Origin: an uncultured Gammaproteobacteria bacterium
GTDB lineage: Bacteria; Pseudomonadota; Gammaproteobacteria; Pseudomonadales; Pseudohongiellaceae
DNA length: 38,337 bases
Assembly: GCA_913031035.1 (NCBI GenBank)
Contig: CAJWGN010000017.1
Location: 1 to 38,337 of the forward strand
Reading direction: 5' to 3'
Shown here: piece after piece, positions 1-7,602 of the stretch
Layout: each line of letters opens with the position of its first letter
How positions within the stretch are numbered: position 1 is the stretch's first letter
Notes under the pieces: model-generated
Databases searched by the model: none
The model's input: only the letters and a program-made list of their open reading frames with translations
What the model was told of the DNA's origin: nothing
Position numbers and translations under genes: made by a program

Positions 1-149
1 TTTTAGGCTTTTGGCGCTATGGATGGCTTAAGTCCCTAATATCATAGCCGATATTGTTTAAGTACGTTTACAGATTTGTAAAATCTAGACTTTGCGATTA
101 GCAGATCCTTGGTCGGACAATTTAAGCAGCCTCAGGAGATGCTCAGCTC

Positions 150-317
150 ATGAGTTTCGACGAAGATGACAACAAAGACACAAGCAGCAAAAATGGCGAC
201 GATAAACCCAAAACATTTTTCGGGTTTGAAATTGCTGATTCGCTTACCTACGTTGTTGTTATAGTGCTTACAATAATATTTATTTATCAAGCTGCCGGAG
301 TGATAGCGGTTCTTTAG
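150..317 (+). CDS. Small single-span membrane protein, 55 aa
   Basis: I do not recognise a family. The reading frame starts at ATG 150 behind an AGGAG about 12 bases upstream and ends at TAG 315-317. The first ~22 residues are very acidic and polar (Asp, Lys, Ser, Asn), followed by a linker with FFGFE, then one hydrophobic span of about 20 residues (roughly 34-53) rich in Val, Ile and Leu that ends the protein. This is the shape of a tail-anchored or single-span inner-membrane micropeptide with a charged cytoplasmic head. It lies 201 bases upstream of leuB on the same strand, with nothing to tie it to leucine synthesis. An inverted repeat AGATTT-GTA-AAATCT at 72-86 lies in its upstream region. 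The composition is protein-like, but I cannot test conservation. Confidence 0.55.
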   Translation: MSFDEDDNKDTSSKNGDDKPKTFFGFEIADSLTYVVVIVLTIIFIYQAAGVIAVL

Positions 318-518
318 CTAAGATTCGAGCTTTCGCTATAGATAGAGCCTCATAATATTTTCCCCAAGATTTTTCACATTAACGGCATTGCAAATGAATC
401 TTTTGCGAGAGTTTTTCACCGTGCCTGTTCAGTTTTTGCCTAGCGTGTTAAATTACTCCTCCTAAAATTTACTCTGAAAACTCACTCAAAGGGTGAGCCC
501 AACCCCGAAGGAATCGGT

Positions 519-1616
519 ATGCCCAAATACAAAATAGCTCTTTTAGACGGTGATGGTATCGGTCCGGAAATCATGGCCGAAGCAGTCAAGGTACTGGATT
601 TAGTTGCCGAGCGTAATGACTTGGAATTTGAGCTAGTCCATGGGTCATTTGGCGCTAGCGCCTATTTTGAACATGGCCATGCATTCCCTGACGCCACTAA
701 AGCGCTCTGCGATGAAGCTGATGCCATTTTAAAAGGGCCTATTGGTCTTAGCCATGAAGAGTCAAAGAAAATACCTATCGATATGCAGCCTGAACGTGGC
801 GCCCTGCTACCCCTGCGCCGGCGCTACAACACCTTCGCCAACATCCGGCCGGTATTTTTACCCAAAGAATTGGCTCATTTCTCACCCTTGAAGCCCGAAA
901 TAATTGGAGATGGAATCGATTTCATCATTATTCGTGAACTAGTGGGCGGCCTTTACTTCGGCAAGAAAGAAACAGGCATCAACGCTGATGGCAAACGCTA
1001 CGTAAGCGAAGCACTCGAATACGATGAAGATCAAATCGCCAACATCGCCAAAGTTGCCTTTGAAACTGCGCAGAAGCGTAAGAAGGTCTTACACAACATT
1101 CATAAAAGTAATGTACTGAAGTCCAGCGTACTTTGGAATGAGGTAATGAGTGAGGTGGGAGCTAATTATCCGGATGTGCAAGTTGTACCCATTTTAGTCG
1201 ACGCTGCAGCCACCTATTTATGCTTAAACCCAGGTCAGTTCGATGTCATGGTGATGGAAAACATGTTTGGCGACATCCTAAGCGACCAGTGTGGCGGCAT
1301 CTTAGGCTCGCTAGGACTCATGCCATCAGCCTGTTTAGGCCCAGAAAAAGCTTACTATGAACCTTCCCATGGCTCTGCACCTGATATAGCTGGCCAGCGC
1401 ATTGCCAACCCATACTCAATGATTGGCTCTGTCGCTATGATGCTTGAAATGAGTTTCAACATGGAAAAAGAAGCTCGGAACGTATGGCAGGCCATGCAGA
1501 GTGTCTTTGGCCAAGGGTTCTCGACTCCCGACCTTTCTAAGCCAGGCAAAAATGTGAAGATGATCAGCACCGATGGCTTCGGTGACTTGGTTGTTGAAGA
1601 ACTAGCGAAGCTTTAG
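519..1616 (+). CDS. leuB: 3-isopropylmalate dehydrogenase
   Basis: NAD-dependent oxidative decarboxylation of 3-isopropylmalate to 2-oxoisocaproate, the third step of leucine synthesis, in the cytoplasm. At 365 aa it has the normal family length. Visible signatures are the N-terminal GDGIGPEI (res. 10-17), the substrate arginine segment PLRRRYNTFANIRP (near res. 97-110), the RELVGGLYFG segment, the HKSNVLKSS catalytic-lysine segment, the metal-binding MVMENMFGDILSD segment and the EPSHGSAPDIAG cofactor loop. The start is supported by AAGGA just upstream of ATG 519. A small hairpin (CTCAC/GTGAG, 481-497) lies just before the ribosome-binding site. leuC and leuD are not in the window; leuA lies next door, convergent. 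Confidence 0.95.
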   Translation: MPKYKIALLDGDGIGPEIMAEAVKVLDLVAERNDLEFELVHGSFGASAYFEHGHAFPDATKALCDEADAILKGPIGLSHEESKKIPIDMQPERGALLPLRRRYNTFANIRPVFLPKELAHFSPLKPEIIGDGIDFIIIRELVGGLYFGKKETGINADGKRYVSEALEYDEDQIANIAKVAFETAQKRKKVLHNIHKSNVLKSSVLWNEVMSEVGANYPDVQVVPILVDAAATYLCLNPGQFDVMVMENMFGDILSDQCGGILGSLGLMPSACLGPEKAYYEPSHGSAPDIAGQRIANPYSMIGSVAMMLEMSFNMEKEARNVWQAMQSVFGQGFSTPDLSKPGKNVKMISTDGFGDLVVEELAKL

Positions 1617-1626
1617 ATTGGCTGAA

Positions 1627-1663
1627 CTAGATCGGCTTTTGCGCCAAGCGCAGGCCGATCTAG
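1627..1663. terminator. Bidirectional hairpin between leuB and leuA
   Basis: A perfect 10-base inverted repeat, CTAGATCGGC and GCCGATCTAG, flanks a nested small hairpin (GCGC-CAA-GCGC). It lies exactly between the convergent stops of leuB and leuA. Neither flank has a long U tract, so it is a weak intrinsic terminator or an mRNA 3'-end stabiliser for both genes. Confidence 0.6.
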
Positions 1664-1685
1664 CCTGATTTATGCCTCAGCTAAA

Positions 1686-3233
1686 CTAATCTGCCATCTC
1701 GGAGGCTTGATGAAGCAAAATATTAATCATCCGCATAGTCGACTTAACTGCCGCCAGAACTTGGTTAGCGTCCACGCCCCGAGTTTTGAACTCGTGACCA
1801 TTATCATTCCAACTGATTACACATTCAGTCAAGGCATCGGTTTTGCCTCCCCGAGGGATGTGCACTTCATAATCCGTTAGGATTGGCATCACAAAATCTC
1901 TTTCATGAAGTAACGTCGAAATAGCTGCCATAAACGCGTCGAATCCGCCATTTCCAGAGCCTGAGCTCTGCAATTCCTTCCCTTCTAATTCCACCCGAAT
2001 ACTAGCTGTACTATCAACATTGAGACCACTGTTGATGTAGCAGTTGAGCAAGGTGATATAGTGAATATCCTTGCTTTGCATGACGTCCGCTATGATAAAC
2101 GGCAAATCTTCTGCGGTGATGTTTTGCTTTGAATCCCCAAGCTGAACCACTCTTTTAAGAACCTTCGCCTGATCCTCTTCTGAAAGACTTATGCCTAACT
2201 CGTCCAGATTATTAATCAGCGATGCTTTCCCGCTCATTTTGCCAAGGGCATAGGTGCGCTTTCGAGCAAAACGCTCTGGGCCTAGATTGGTGACGTACAA
2301 ATCCCCTTTCATATCACCATCAGCGTGGATACCCGCTGTTTGAGTAAACACGTCCGCACCCACAATCGGAGTATTCGCTGCAATCCATTTGTTTGAAAAA
2401 TTCTCTACCATTCGACTAAGAACAGCTATCCGTGACTCATCAATACTGAGAGTCATATCTAGCTTATCGCGCAATGCCACCGCCACTTCAGCCAAGGATG
2501 CGTTACCCGCCCGCTCACCCAGACAATTAATAGTGCAATGGATCGTATCGATTCCAGCGGTGACTGCTGCGAGGGCATTTGCGGTAGCAAGGCCATAGTC
2601 ATTATGGGGATGGAAATCGAACACTTGCTCAGGAAAGCTGCTCATCATGTCAGTTAAGGCTGAGGCAACTTCTTGAGGTGACATTAATCCTAAGGTGTCG
2701 GGCAGCAAATAGTGCCCTATGCCTAAGTGCTTTGTCGCATTAACCAAACCGAACACATAATCCTTGCTGTCGTTATAGCCATTAGACCAATCCTCTAAAT
2801 ACATGTTGGCTCTTAGCCCTTGGGATTGCGCGTACTCAACAGTTCTGGCGATATCTGCAGAATGACTTTCTAATGTTTTCCCTAATTGCTGCCGGCAATG
2901 CTTTTCACTGCCCTTCGCCAACAAATTAATTACTTTCCCACCGGCCTTCACAATCCAATCAACGCTTCGTTTATAGTCCACAAAACCAAGCACTTCAATT
3001 TGATCAACGAATCCAGCTTCAGATGCCCATGCGGTAATCTGCGCTACAGCCTTTTGCTCTCCTTCGGAAACGCAAGCCGACGCCACCTCAATGCGATCAA
3101 CTTTAAGGGACTGCAACAACGCCCGAGCAATATTCACTTTTTCATTCGCTGAAAAAGAGACACCCTGTGTTTGCTCACCATCTCTAAGAGTGGTGTCCAG
3201 TAAAGATATATGCCGCGGCTTCGCCGTACTCAT
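1686..3233 (-). CDS. leuA: 2-isopropylmalate synthase (compact type)
   Basis: Condenses acetyl-CoA with 2-oxoisovalerate to give 2-isopropylmalate, the committed step of leucine synthesis. The N-terminal HMGL-like TIM barrel shows DTTLRDGEQTQGVSF (res. ~13-27), the metal-ligand motif HPHNDYGLATANA (~206), and NCLGERAGNASL. A linker with HADGDMKG follows, then a C-terminal allosteric dimer domain (about res. 385-515). The sequence style resembles the ~500 aa LeuA seen in Bacteroidetes rather than the classic E. coli LeuA; this is my recollection of the family, not a search. Homocitrate or citramalate synthase are alternatives, but adjacent leuB favours IPMS. An extended -10 element lies about 65 bases upstream. 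Confidence 0.88.
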   Translation of the reverse strand: MSTAKPRHISLLDTTLRDGEQTQGVSFSANEKVNIARALLQSLKVDRIEVASACVSEGEQKAVAQITAWASEAGFVDQIEVLGFVDYKRSVDWIVKAGGKVINLLAKGSEKHCRQQLGKTLESHSADIARTVEYAQSQGLRANMYLEDWSNGYNDSKDYVFGLVNATKHLGIGHYLLPDTLGLMSPQEVASALTDMMSSFPEQVFDFHPHNDYGLATANALAAVTAGIDTIHCTINCLGERAGNASLAEVAVALRDKLDMTLSIDESRIAVLSRMVENFSNKWIAANTPIVGADVFTQTAGIHADGDMKGDLYVTNLGPERFARKRTYALGKMSGKASLINNLDELGISLSEEDQAKVLKRVVQLGDSKQNITAEDLPFIIADVMQSKDIHYITLLNCYINSGLNVDSTASIRVELEGKELQSSGSGNGGFDAFMAAISTLLHERDFVMPILTDYEVHIPRGGKTDALTECVISWNDNGHEFKTRGVDANQVLAAVKSTMRMINILLHQASEMAD

Positions 3234-3540
3234 TGCTCATCCTTTGAATGTTGAATAAGACGTCTAAAAAAGTCTTAAAATCGTAAATGGGGTCGCATTC
3301 TAGCAAAATCTTTGCCGCTACGGATAGCCGTAGGCCAGCCATCTCAATTAGGAGCCGCAAGTTAAGCTCCATTTGGTCTGAGTTAAGCACTCACTAGGTG
3401 CGTCTTCAAAGCCCTTGACTAGCTCTCAGATTATGGGCTGCAGTGAGCTACAGGGCCGTTACAAAAAGCTATCGGGATGGTTAAAAGCGGCAATATACCC
3501 TACAATTGCGCTCTCATAATTTGAATAATGACGACACAAA
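3234..3540. other. Divergent intergenic region leuA / RDD gene
   Basis: About 307 bases without a convincing gene. It holds a likely leuA promoter on the minus strand (3297-3305) and probably the promoter of the plus-strand RDD gene, which I could not pin down. An inverted repeat TAGCTC...GAGCTA lies near 3420-3451. A 68-codon minus-strand frame overlaps the leuA start; it has no family resemblance and was not called. Confidence 0.4.
3297..3305 (-). promoter_or_regulatory. Extended -10 element, leuA promoter
   Basis: On the minus strand the sequence reads TGCTAGAAT: a TGn extension followed by TAGAAT, one mismatch from TATAAT. No good -35 hexamer stands 17 bases upstream, which extended -10 promoters tolerate. 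Transcription would start near 3290, giving a leader of about 57 bases. Confidence 0.45.
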
Positions 3541-4023
3541 ATGGAAACTCTGCACTACGCCGACTTACCTCGCGCCAAGCTAATGCGCCGCCTTGCAGCG
3601 TTGCTTTATGATGGTTTTTTGGTATTCGCAATATGGATGTTAATTGGATTTATTTTGCAATTAGTAGTGGGGCCTGACACCAACGAACTAGTCGACGGGG
3701 TTGTCAAAACTGACCCTATTACCAGCGCTCTTCTTTTCACACTCATGGTGATTAGCGCCTCAGGTTTTTACTTATGGTTTTGGCAAAAAAATGGCCAGAC
3801 TCTTGGCATGATGTCATGGCGTCTAAAGCTCGTGACAACAGACAATCAGTTAGTGGGTTTGAAAGATGGGCTAGTGAGATATTTCTTGGCTTGGCCATCA
3901 TTCTTTTGCGCTGGTATCGGTTACTTATGGCTTTACCTAGACAAAGAAGGGGATGCGCTACATGACAAACTTTCGCACACCAAGGTTGTTGTTGTACCCA
4001 AATCTCACCGGCCTTTGAAGTAG
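3541..4023 (+). CDS. RDD family membrane protein
   Basis: Integral inner-membrane protein of the RDD family; the family's role is mostly unknown, with some members linked to ion transport or stress. At 160 aa with three hydrophobic spans (roughly res. 26-44, 62-80 and 118-134) it has the usual size. The N-terminal RRLAALLYDG gives the Arg and first Asp. The central WQKNGQTLGMMSWRLKLVT is the typical core motif. The C-terminal end DALHDKLSHTKVVVV carries the last conserved Asp and the hydrophobic tail. It stands alone between leuA (divergent) and the convergent NIPSNAP gene, so context does not suggest a substrate. Confidence 0.85.
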   Translation: METLHYADLPRAKLMRRLAALLYDGFLVFAIWMLIGFILQLVVGPDTNELVDGVVKTDPITSALLFTLMVISASGFYLWFWQKNGQTLGMMSWRLKLVTTDNQLVGLKDGLVRYFLAWPSFFCAGIGYLWLYLDKEGDALHDKLSHTKVVVVPKSHRPLK

Positions 4024-4094
4024 AACCTCACCGGCCGTTAAACGAGAGCCTCAGCCTACCGGTTTAGCGTCATGCAAAGTGCCGCACTAATCAA

Positions 4095-4400
4095 CTACTT
4101 TAAAACCGGCTTTAAAAAGCTTCTTTCAAATCTCAGTATGCATCCGCTTTCGTCCGCATAAGCAAATGCTGCTTTGCATTTTTCATCTTTGAAAGACTTT
4201 TTTCTATAGACCTCATAATGAGCAAGACTAGCAAAACTAAAAAGTGCTAGAGCGATATCATTGGCACCTTCCGACGGCAAAAAATATCCATGATGCTGCC
4301 CCCCAAATTGCTCAACTAAAGGAATCCAAAGCTTGGCATATGTCTCAAATTCCTTTGTTTTCTTTGGATCTATCGTATATTTCAGGTAACAGGTGATCAC
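4095..4400 (-). CDS. NIPSNAP family protein
   Basis: A 101 aa single-domain protein of the NIPSNAP group (ferredoxin-like alpha/beta barrel). Evidence is the opening strand MITCYLKYTIDPKKTKEFETYAKLW, typical of the family, then a central GGQHHGYFLP segment and the C-terminal strand ILRFERSFLKPV. Bacterial members are small cytoplasmic proteins without an established reaction; some relatives of the fold are monooxygenases or aldoxime dehydratase-like. It follows the plus-strand RDD gene in convergent orientation and sits 131 bases upstream of the lptG stop on its own strand. Confidence 0.8.
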   Translation of the reverse strand: MITCYLKYTIDPKKTKEFETYAKLWIPLVEQFGGQHHGYFLPSEGANDIALALFSFASLAHYEVYRKKSFKDEKCKAAFAYADESGCILRFERSFLKPVLK

Positions 4401-4531
4401 AATTTTATCCTAAGAATTAGCTTCGCTTGACTCATATTTAACGGTAGGGGCTGCGCTCATGGATTTTATTTGCGCTGGCAAAGTATTATTAGTCAGGCTT
4501 ATTTTCAACAACTGAAACTAAAATACCGTTG

Positions 4532-5608
4532 TCAACGCACGCGCCGAATAAGAACAACGCCAAGTATCCCACACAGCAGGATCGGAAAAAGCACAGCAAA
4601 CAATGGATTGAGACCGTATATCAAACTTGCAGGCTCCATCATTCGTTGAACAATAGTGAAAACTAAGCCGATAGACAACGATATAAAGACTCGAAATCCC
4701 GTAGTCGATTCTCGTAGTGGCCCAAACACGAACGAGATGGCTAACACCACCAGTGCCAACGTCGCGATAGGCTGAGTAAGCTTTTTCCAAAAGGCTAAAT
4801 TATATTTGGCGCTATCAAGCCCCTCGGATTCGAAATATTTTGCTAGTCGATAAAGCCCCGTTATGGATTGCTCGTCAGGCTTAACCAACAAGACACTGAG
4901 CAATTCAGGAGAGAGCTCCACGACCCAGTCTTCCTGTAAGTAATGATTGCTGGAAATGGTTCGGTCTCCCAAAATCGACTCGTCTATATTCTCAAGAAGC
5001 CAGTAATTACCACTGTTTGATTCTATGTATTGCGCGGTTTCAGCAAATTTCGCCGAAATCAGACGACGGTCTTCACTTACCGTATATCGTGTAACCCCAA
5101 ACAGGCTAGCGCCGCCTGGGGCGATTGCATTAATGTGAATGAAGTCGTTTCCTATTCGCTGCCAGTTACCCTGTTCTGAGCCTATGGATGCATTGGCACT
5201 TTGTTGCACCGCACGATTACTTTTCGCGGTTTGCTCTAAAGGCGGCGAAACGTATTCGCCAATCAGCAAGCTCAACCCCATGACAAGGAATGTTGGTTTG
5301 AGCACTGCGAGAATTATTCGGCCGGTTCTAATTCCAGCTGCCTGCATCACTACCAACTCATTGTTTGATGCAAGAATACCCAAACCGATCAACGCCCCTC
5401 CCAAAGCTGTAAAAGGTAGCATTTCATACAAACTGGTCGGGGTTGTAAGCAGCACATAGCTTATAGCATTAAGCAGACTATAATTCTCATCGGTGTTGGC
5501 TATTTGATCAAGCAAGCTAAAAATTAGATCCAGTGTCCCCATCAGCCCAATAACCACCGTCATGGAAAGGAGCACTGTCCGACTTATATGCTGGTCAAGA
5601 ATTTTCAT
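4532..5608 (-). CDS. lptG: LPS export ABC permease LptG
   Basis: Inner-membrane permease subunit of the LptB2FG transporter that pulls lipopolysaccharide out of the membrane and passes it to LptC. I chose the internal start at 5608 (protein MKILDQHISRTV..., 358 aa) because it overlaps the lptF stop by four bases (ATGA), the typical translational coupling; a longer frame reaching 5695 would overlap lptF by about 90 bases. Length matches E. coli LptG (~360). N-terminal spans (res. ~10-35, 60-80, 95-115), a large periplasmic beta-jellyroll middle and three C-terminal spans are visible, along with the EMLPFTALGGALIGLG segment. Confidence 0.93.
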   Translation of the reverse strand: MKILDQHISRTVLLSMTVVIGLMGTLDLIFSLLDQIANTDENYSLLNAISYVLLTTPTSLYEMLPFTALGGALIGLGILASNNELVVMQAAGIRTGRIILAVLKPTFLVMGLSLLIGEYVSPPLEQTAKSNRAVQQSANASIGSEQGNWQRIGNDFIHINAIAPGGASLFGVTRYTVSEDRRLISAKFAETAQYIESNSGNYWLLENIDESILGDRTISSNHYLQEDWVVELSPELLSVLLVKPDEQSITGLYRLAKYFESEGLDSAKYNLAFWKKLTQPIATLALVVLAISFVFGPLRESTTGFRVFISLSIGLVFTIVQRMMEPASLIYGLNPLFAVLFPILLCGILGVVLIRRVR

Positions 5609-6717
5609 GAAGTAGACTTTTTCAACAGCAGCATCAGACCATGGGGCTGATAAATGATGACTCCTAGCATGATAAATAAAGCATGCACCCACCATAAGCC
5701 AAGCATTGGATTAATCTCCCCCTCAGCCACACCATCGCGAGAAAATTGCAAAAGGAAAAAATAAACCGCGTAAAGCAGCGCCGCCGGGATTAACTTGCTA
5801 TAGCGCCCCGCCCGAGGGTTCACTTTAGACATTGGTACTGCGATCAGCGTTATGATCGGAATGAGCAAAATGATCGAGAACCGCCACTGCAACTCCGCCT
5901 GCCGTTCCAGTGAATTGGAGCCGAACAACTCCGTTGTTCTTAAGGCGGCCTCCTCAACGAATTCTTCAAACTCCGGCGCATCGGGCAGCAAAATTGATTG
6001 GACATCAAACTGACCAACCGAAAAGTCTTTCTGACCGGGGCGTCCTTCGTATTGCAACACGTTTTCCAAGCGCATGAACCGCGCCCCGGAATCGGGATCT
6101 ATCTCTGGAATCGCTGATTCAGCAATGACTATTCTGGGAGCCCTGCCGGCACCAGAACCTGTATCTGCGGTGCCGCCGGCTGCGACAAAAACCCTTTCCA
6201 AACGTCTACCTTCCCCTCTCGCCGACAAGCTCTCCGCATAGGTAACGCGCTTACCGTCTGCAAAAGACTGGAACTGACCCGCGACAATAAGGTCGATTTC
6301 GGTCAATTGCGCCTGATCCAGCTTTAACAGCTCAGTATTACGAACCCCCCAAGGCGCCAGTGACAAACTAACAAAGGACATGACTACAAATACCAGTAGA
6401 GTAGCCCCTTGAGTCAGCCCTAAAAGCCTTAGCTGACTCATTCCTGATCCAAGCAAAACGACCATTTCATTGTCCGCGTACATGCGGCCATAAGCCAACA
6501 GAATCCCTAAAAAGAGGGCCAAAGGCACGATAACTAAAAAAAAGTCTGGCAAGCGGTAAAGCATTAAAAGAAGCAGAACATCAGACGCCAACTCCCCAGC
6601 AACCGCCTGACCCAAATACTGAATAAAACGGCTGGTGAGGGCCACCACCATAAGAATTAGTGAGACCGCAGCCATGGTTTGCAGAATTTGTTTACTAAGA
6701 TAGCGAAAAATTATCAC
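5605..6717 (-). CDS. lptF: LPS export ABC permease LptF
   Basis: Partner permease of LptG in the LptB2FG lipopolysaccharide exporter. 370 aa, normal length. It has the classic N-terminus MIIFRYLSKQILQT, three N-terminal membrane spans, the coupling segment RLPDFFLVIVPLALFLGILLAYGR, a periplasmic domain (about res. 120-270) and C-terminal spans with the PMSKVNPRAGRY loop. It is the first gene of the lptF-lptG pair. The lptB, lptC and lptA genes are not in this window, which is normal. Confidence 0.94.
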   Translation of the reverse strand: MIIFRYLSKQILQTMAAVSLILMVVALTSRFIQYLGQAVAGELASDVLLLLMLYRLPDFFLVIVPLALFLGILLAYGRMYADNEMVVLLGSGMSQLRLLGLTQGATLLVFVVMSFVSLSLAPWGVRNTELLKLDQAQLTEIDLIVAGQFQSFADGKRVTYAESLSARGEGRRLERVFVAAGGTADTGSGAGRAPRIVIAESAIPEIDPDSGARFMRLENVLQYEGRPGQKDFSVGQFDVQSILLPDAPEFEEFVEEAALRTTELFGSNSLERQAELQWRFSIILLIPIITLIAVPMSKVNPRAGRYSKLIPAALLYAVYFFLLQFSRDGVAEGEINPMLGLWWVHALFIMLGVIIYQPHGLMLLLKKSTS

Positions 6718-6887
6718 GCCTGAGGTTCACCCTTTTGTTGTCGTACCGTCAAATACAAAGACAGAGCTTTATAGGTGATACGAAACTTGAGCTGTAGTGT
6801 ACTAGAAGCGAGAAGCAGAATCAGCCAATGCTGGAGGTTGTACTGTGGATTGCGCTTTTCAGCTAAACCGAGCCAAACTGAGCAACG

Positions 6888-7331
6888 CTAAGCAACCTTA
6901 GCGTCGTCATGACCGAGCAACGATTTAAAAAGTGCCGGTATCTGGCTTATCTGATGAAGATCAAAATCGAAAAGGACGATGCCGAATTTAGCGCTGCACA
7001 CAACAGACCCCGACGCACTATTGGTGACCTGCAAACCAATATCGAAGCCATAGCGGTTAAAATCACTCACACCAACATCGATGATTAGCTTATCGTTCGC
7101 GAACGATTCAGATCGATAATCAATTGCCAGATCAGTTACCACCATACCCAAGCCATAAATATTGCCTTCGGTAAAACCCAGACTAGCGAGAAACTGAAGC
7201 CGTGCCTCGTGAAGTATATTAACCATCGCCACACTGTCTAAGTGCTTTGCGTAGTTAACATCGCTTATACCGACGGTGCGCTCCATACTAAACAGGAACT
7301 GTGGCGGGGACTCAACTTTTACTCTAGGCAT
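6888..7331 (-). CDS. Hotdog-fold acyl-CoA thioesterase
   Basis: 4HBT/FadM-like single-hotdog thioesterase, 147 aa, cytoplasmic; such enzymes hydrolyse acyl-CoA or acyl-ACP. The start at 7331 (MPRVKVESP) is chosen over an upstream ATG at 7394 because GGAG stands five bases before it. The helix region GISDVNYAKHLDSVAMVNILHEAR has the layout of the family's 'D-x-N-x-H-x-N' entrance: D then N-Y-A-K-H. The later FGIVLFDFDLHQISQIP matches the usual C-terminal strand and tail. It lies between lptF and the divergent pepA; in E. coli these two genes are direct divergent neighbours, so this gene is an insertion relative to that order. Confidence 0.78.
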   Translation of the reverse strand: MPRVKVESPPQFLFSMERTVGISDVNYAKHLDSVAMVNILHEARLQFLASLGFTEGNIYGLGMVVTDLAIDYRSESFANDKLIIDVGVSDFNRYGFDIGLQVTNSASGSVVCSAKFGIVLFDFDLHQISQIPALFKSLLGHDDAKVA

Positions 7332-7570
7332 GGTGTCTCCAAAACAAAGCGTTAAACATCTACTGTGAGACAGCAACAGTCTCATTTGGTTCAAATGCGA
7401 CTAACTTTAAAATTTTTAGCGTAGTCTTATCCTCAAGCAATCTCTCTGAAAAATGGATAGCCAAATAGCAAAACCTGACTCATATTTAGTATCTATTGCT
7501 TAAGCTATTGAATAACTTTAGGATTGTCGTCCTCTTCAATTTACATTCTAAATCGACGCAGCCATATACA

Positions 7571-7586
7571 TGTGATCGAGATCAAA
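7571..7586 (+). promoter_or_regulatory. CRP-like palindrome before pepA
   Basis: TGTGA-N6-TCAAA matches nine of ten bases of the CRP/Vfr half-site pair TGTGA-N6-TCACA. It overlaps the AAAGGAG ribosome-binding site of pepA, so it would act as a roadblock or is a chance match. Confidence 0.22.
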
Positions 7587-7602
7587 GGAGTTATCGAATC
7601 TG

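Noticed and set aside
394-465. A 23-codon frame with four leucines upstream of leuB, considered as a leu leader peptide.
   Set aside because: The leucines are scattered, no ribosome-binding site precedes it and no terminator/antiterminator pair follows.
3184-3390. Minus-strand 68-codon frame overlapping the leuA start.
   Set aside because: Overlaps leuA in another frame, no recognisable domain; the proposed leuA promoter lies inside it.
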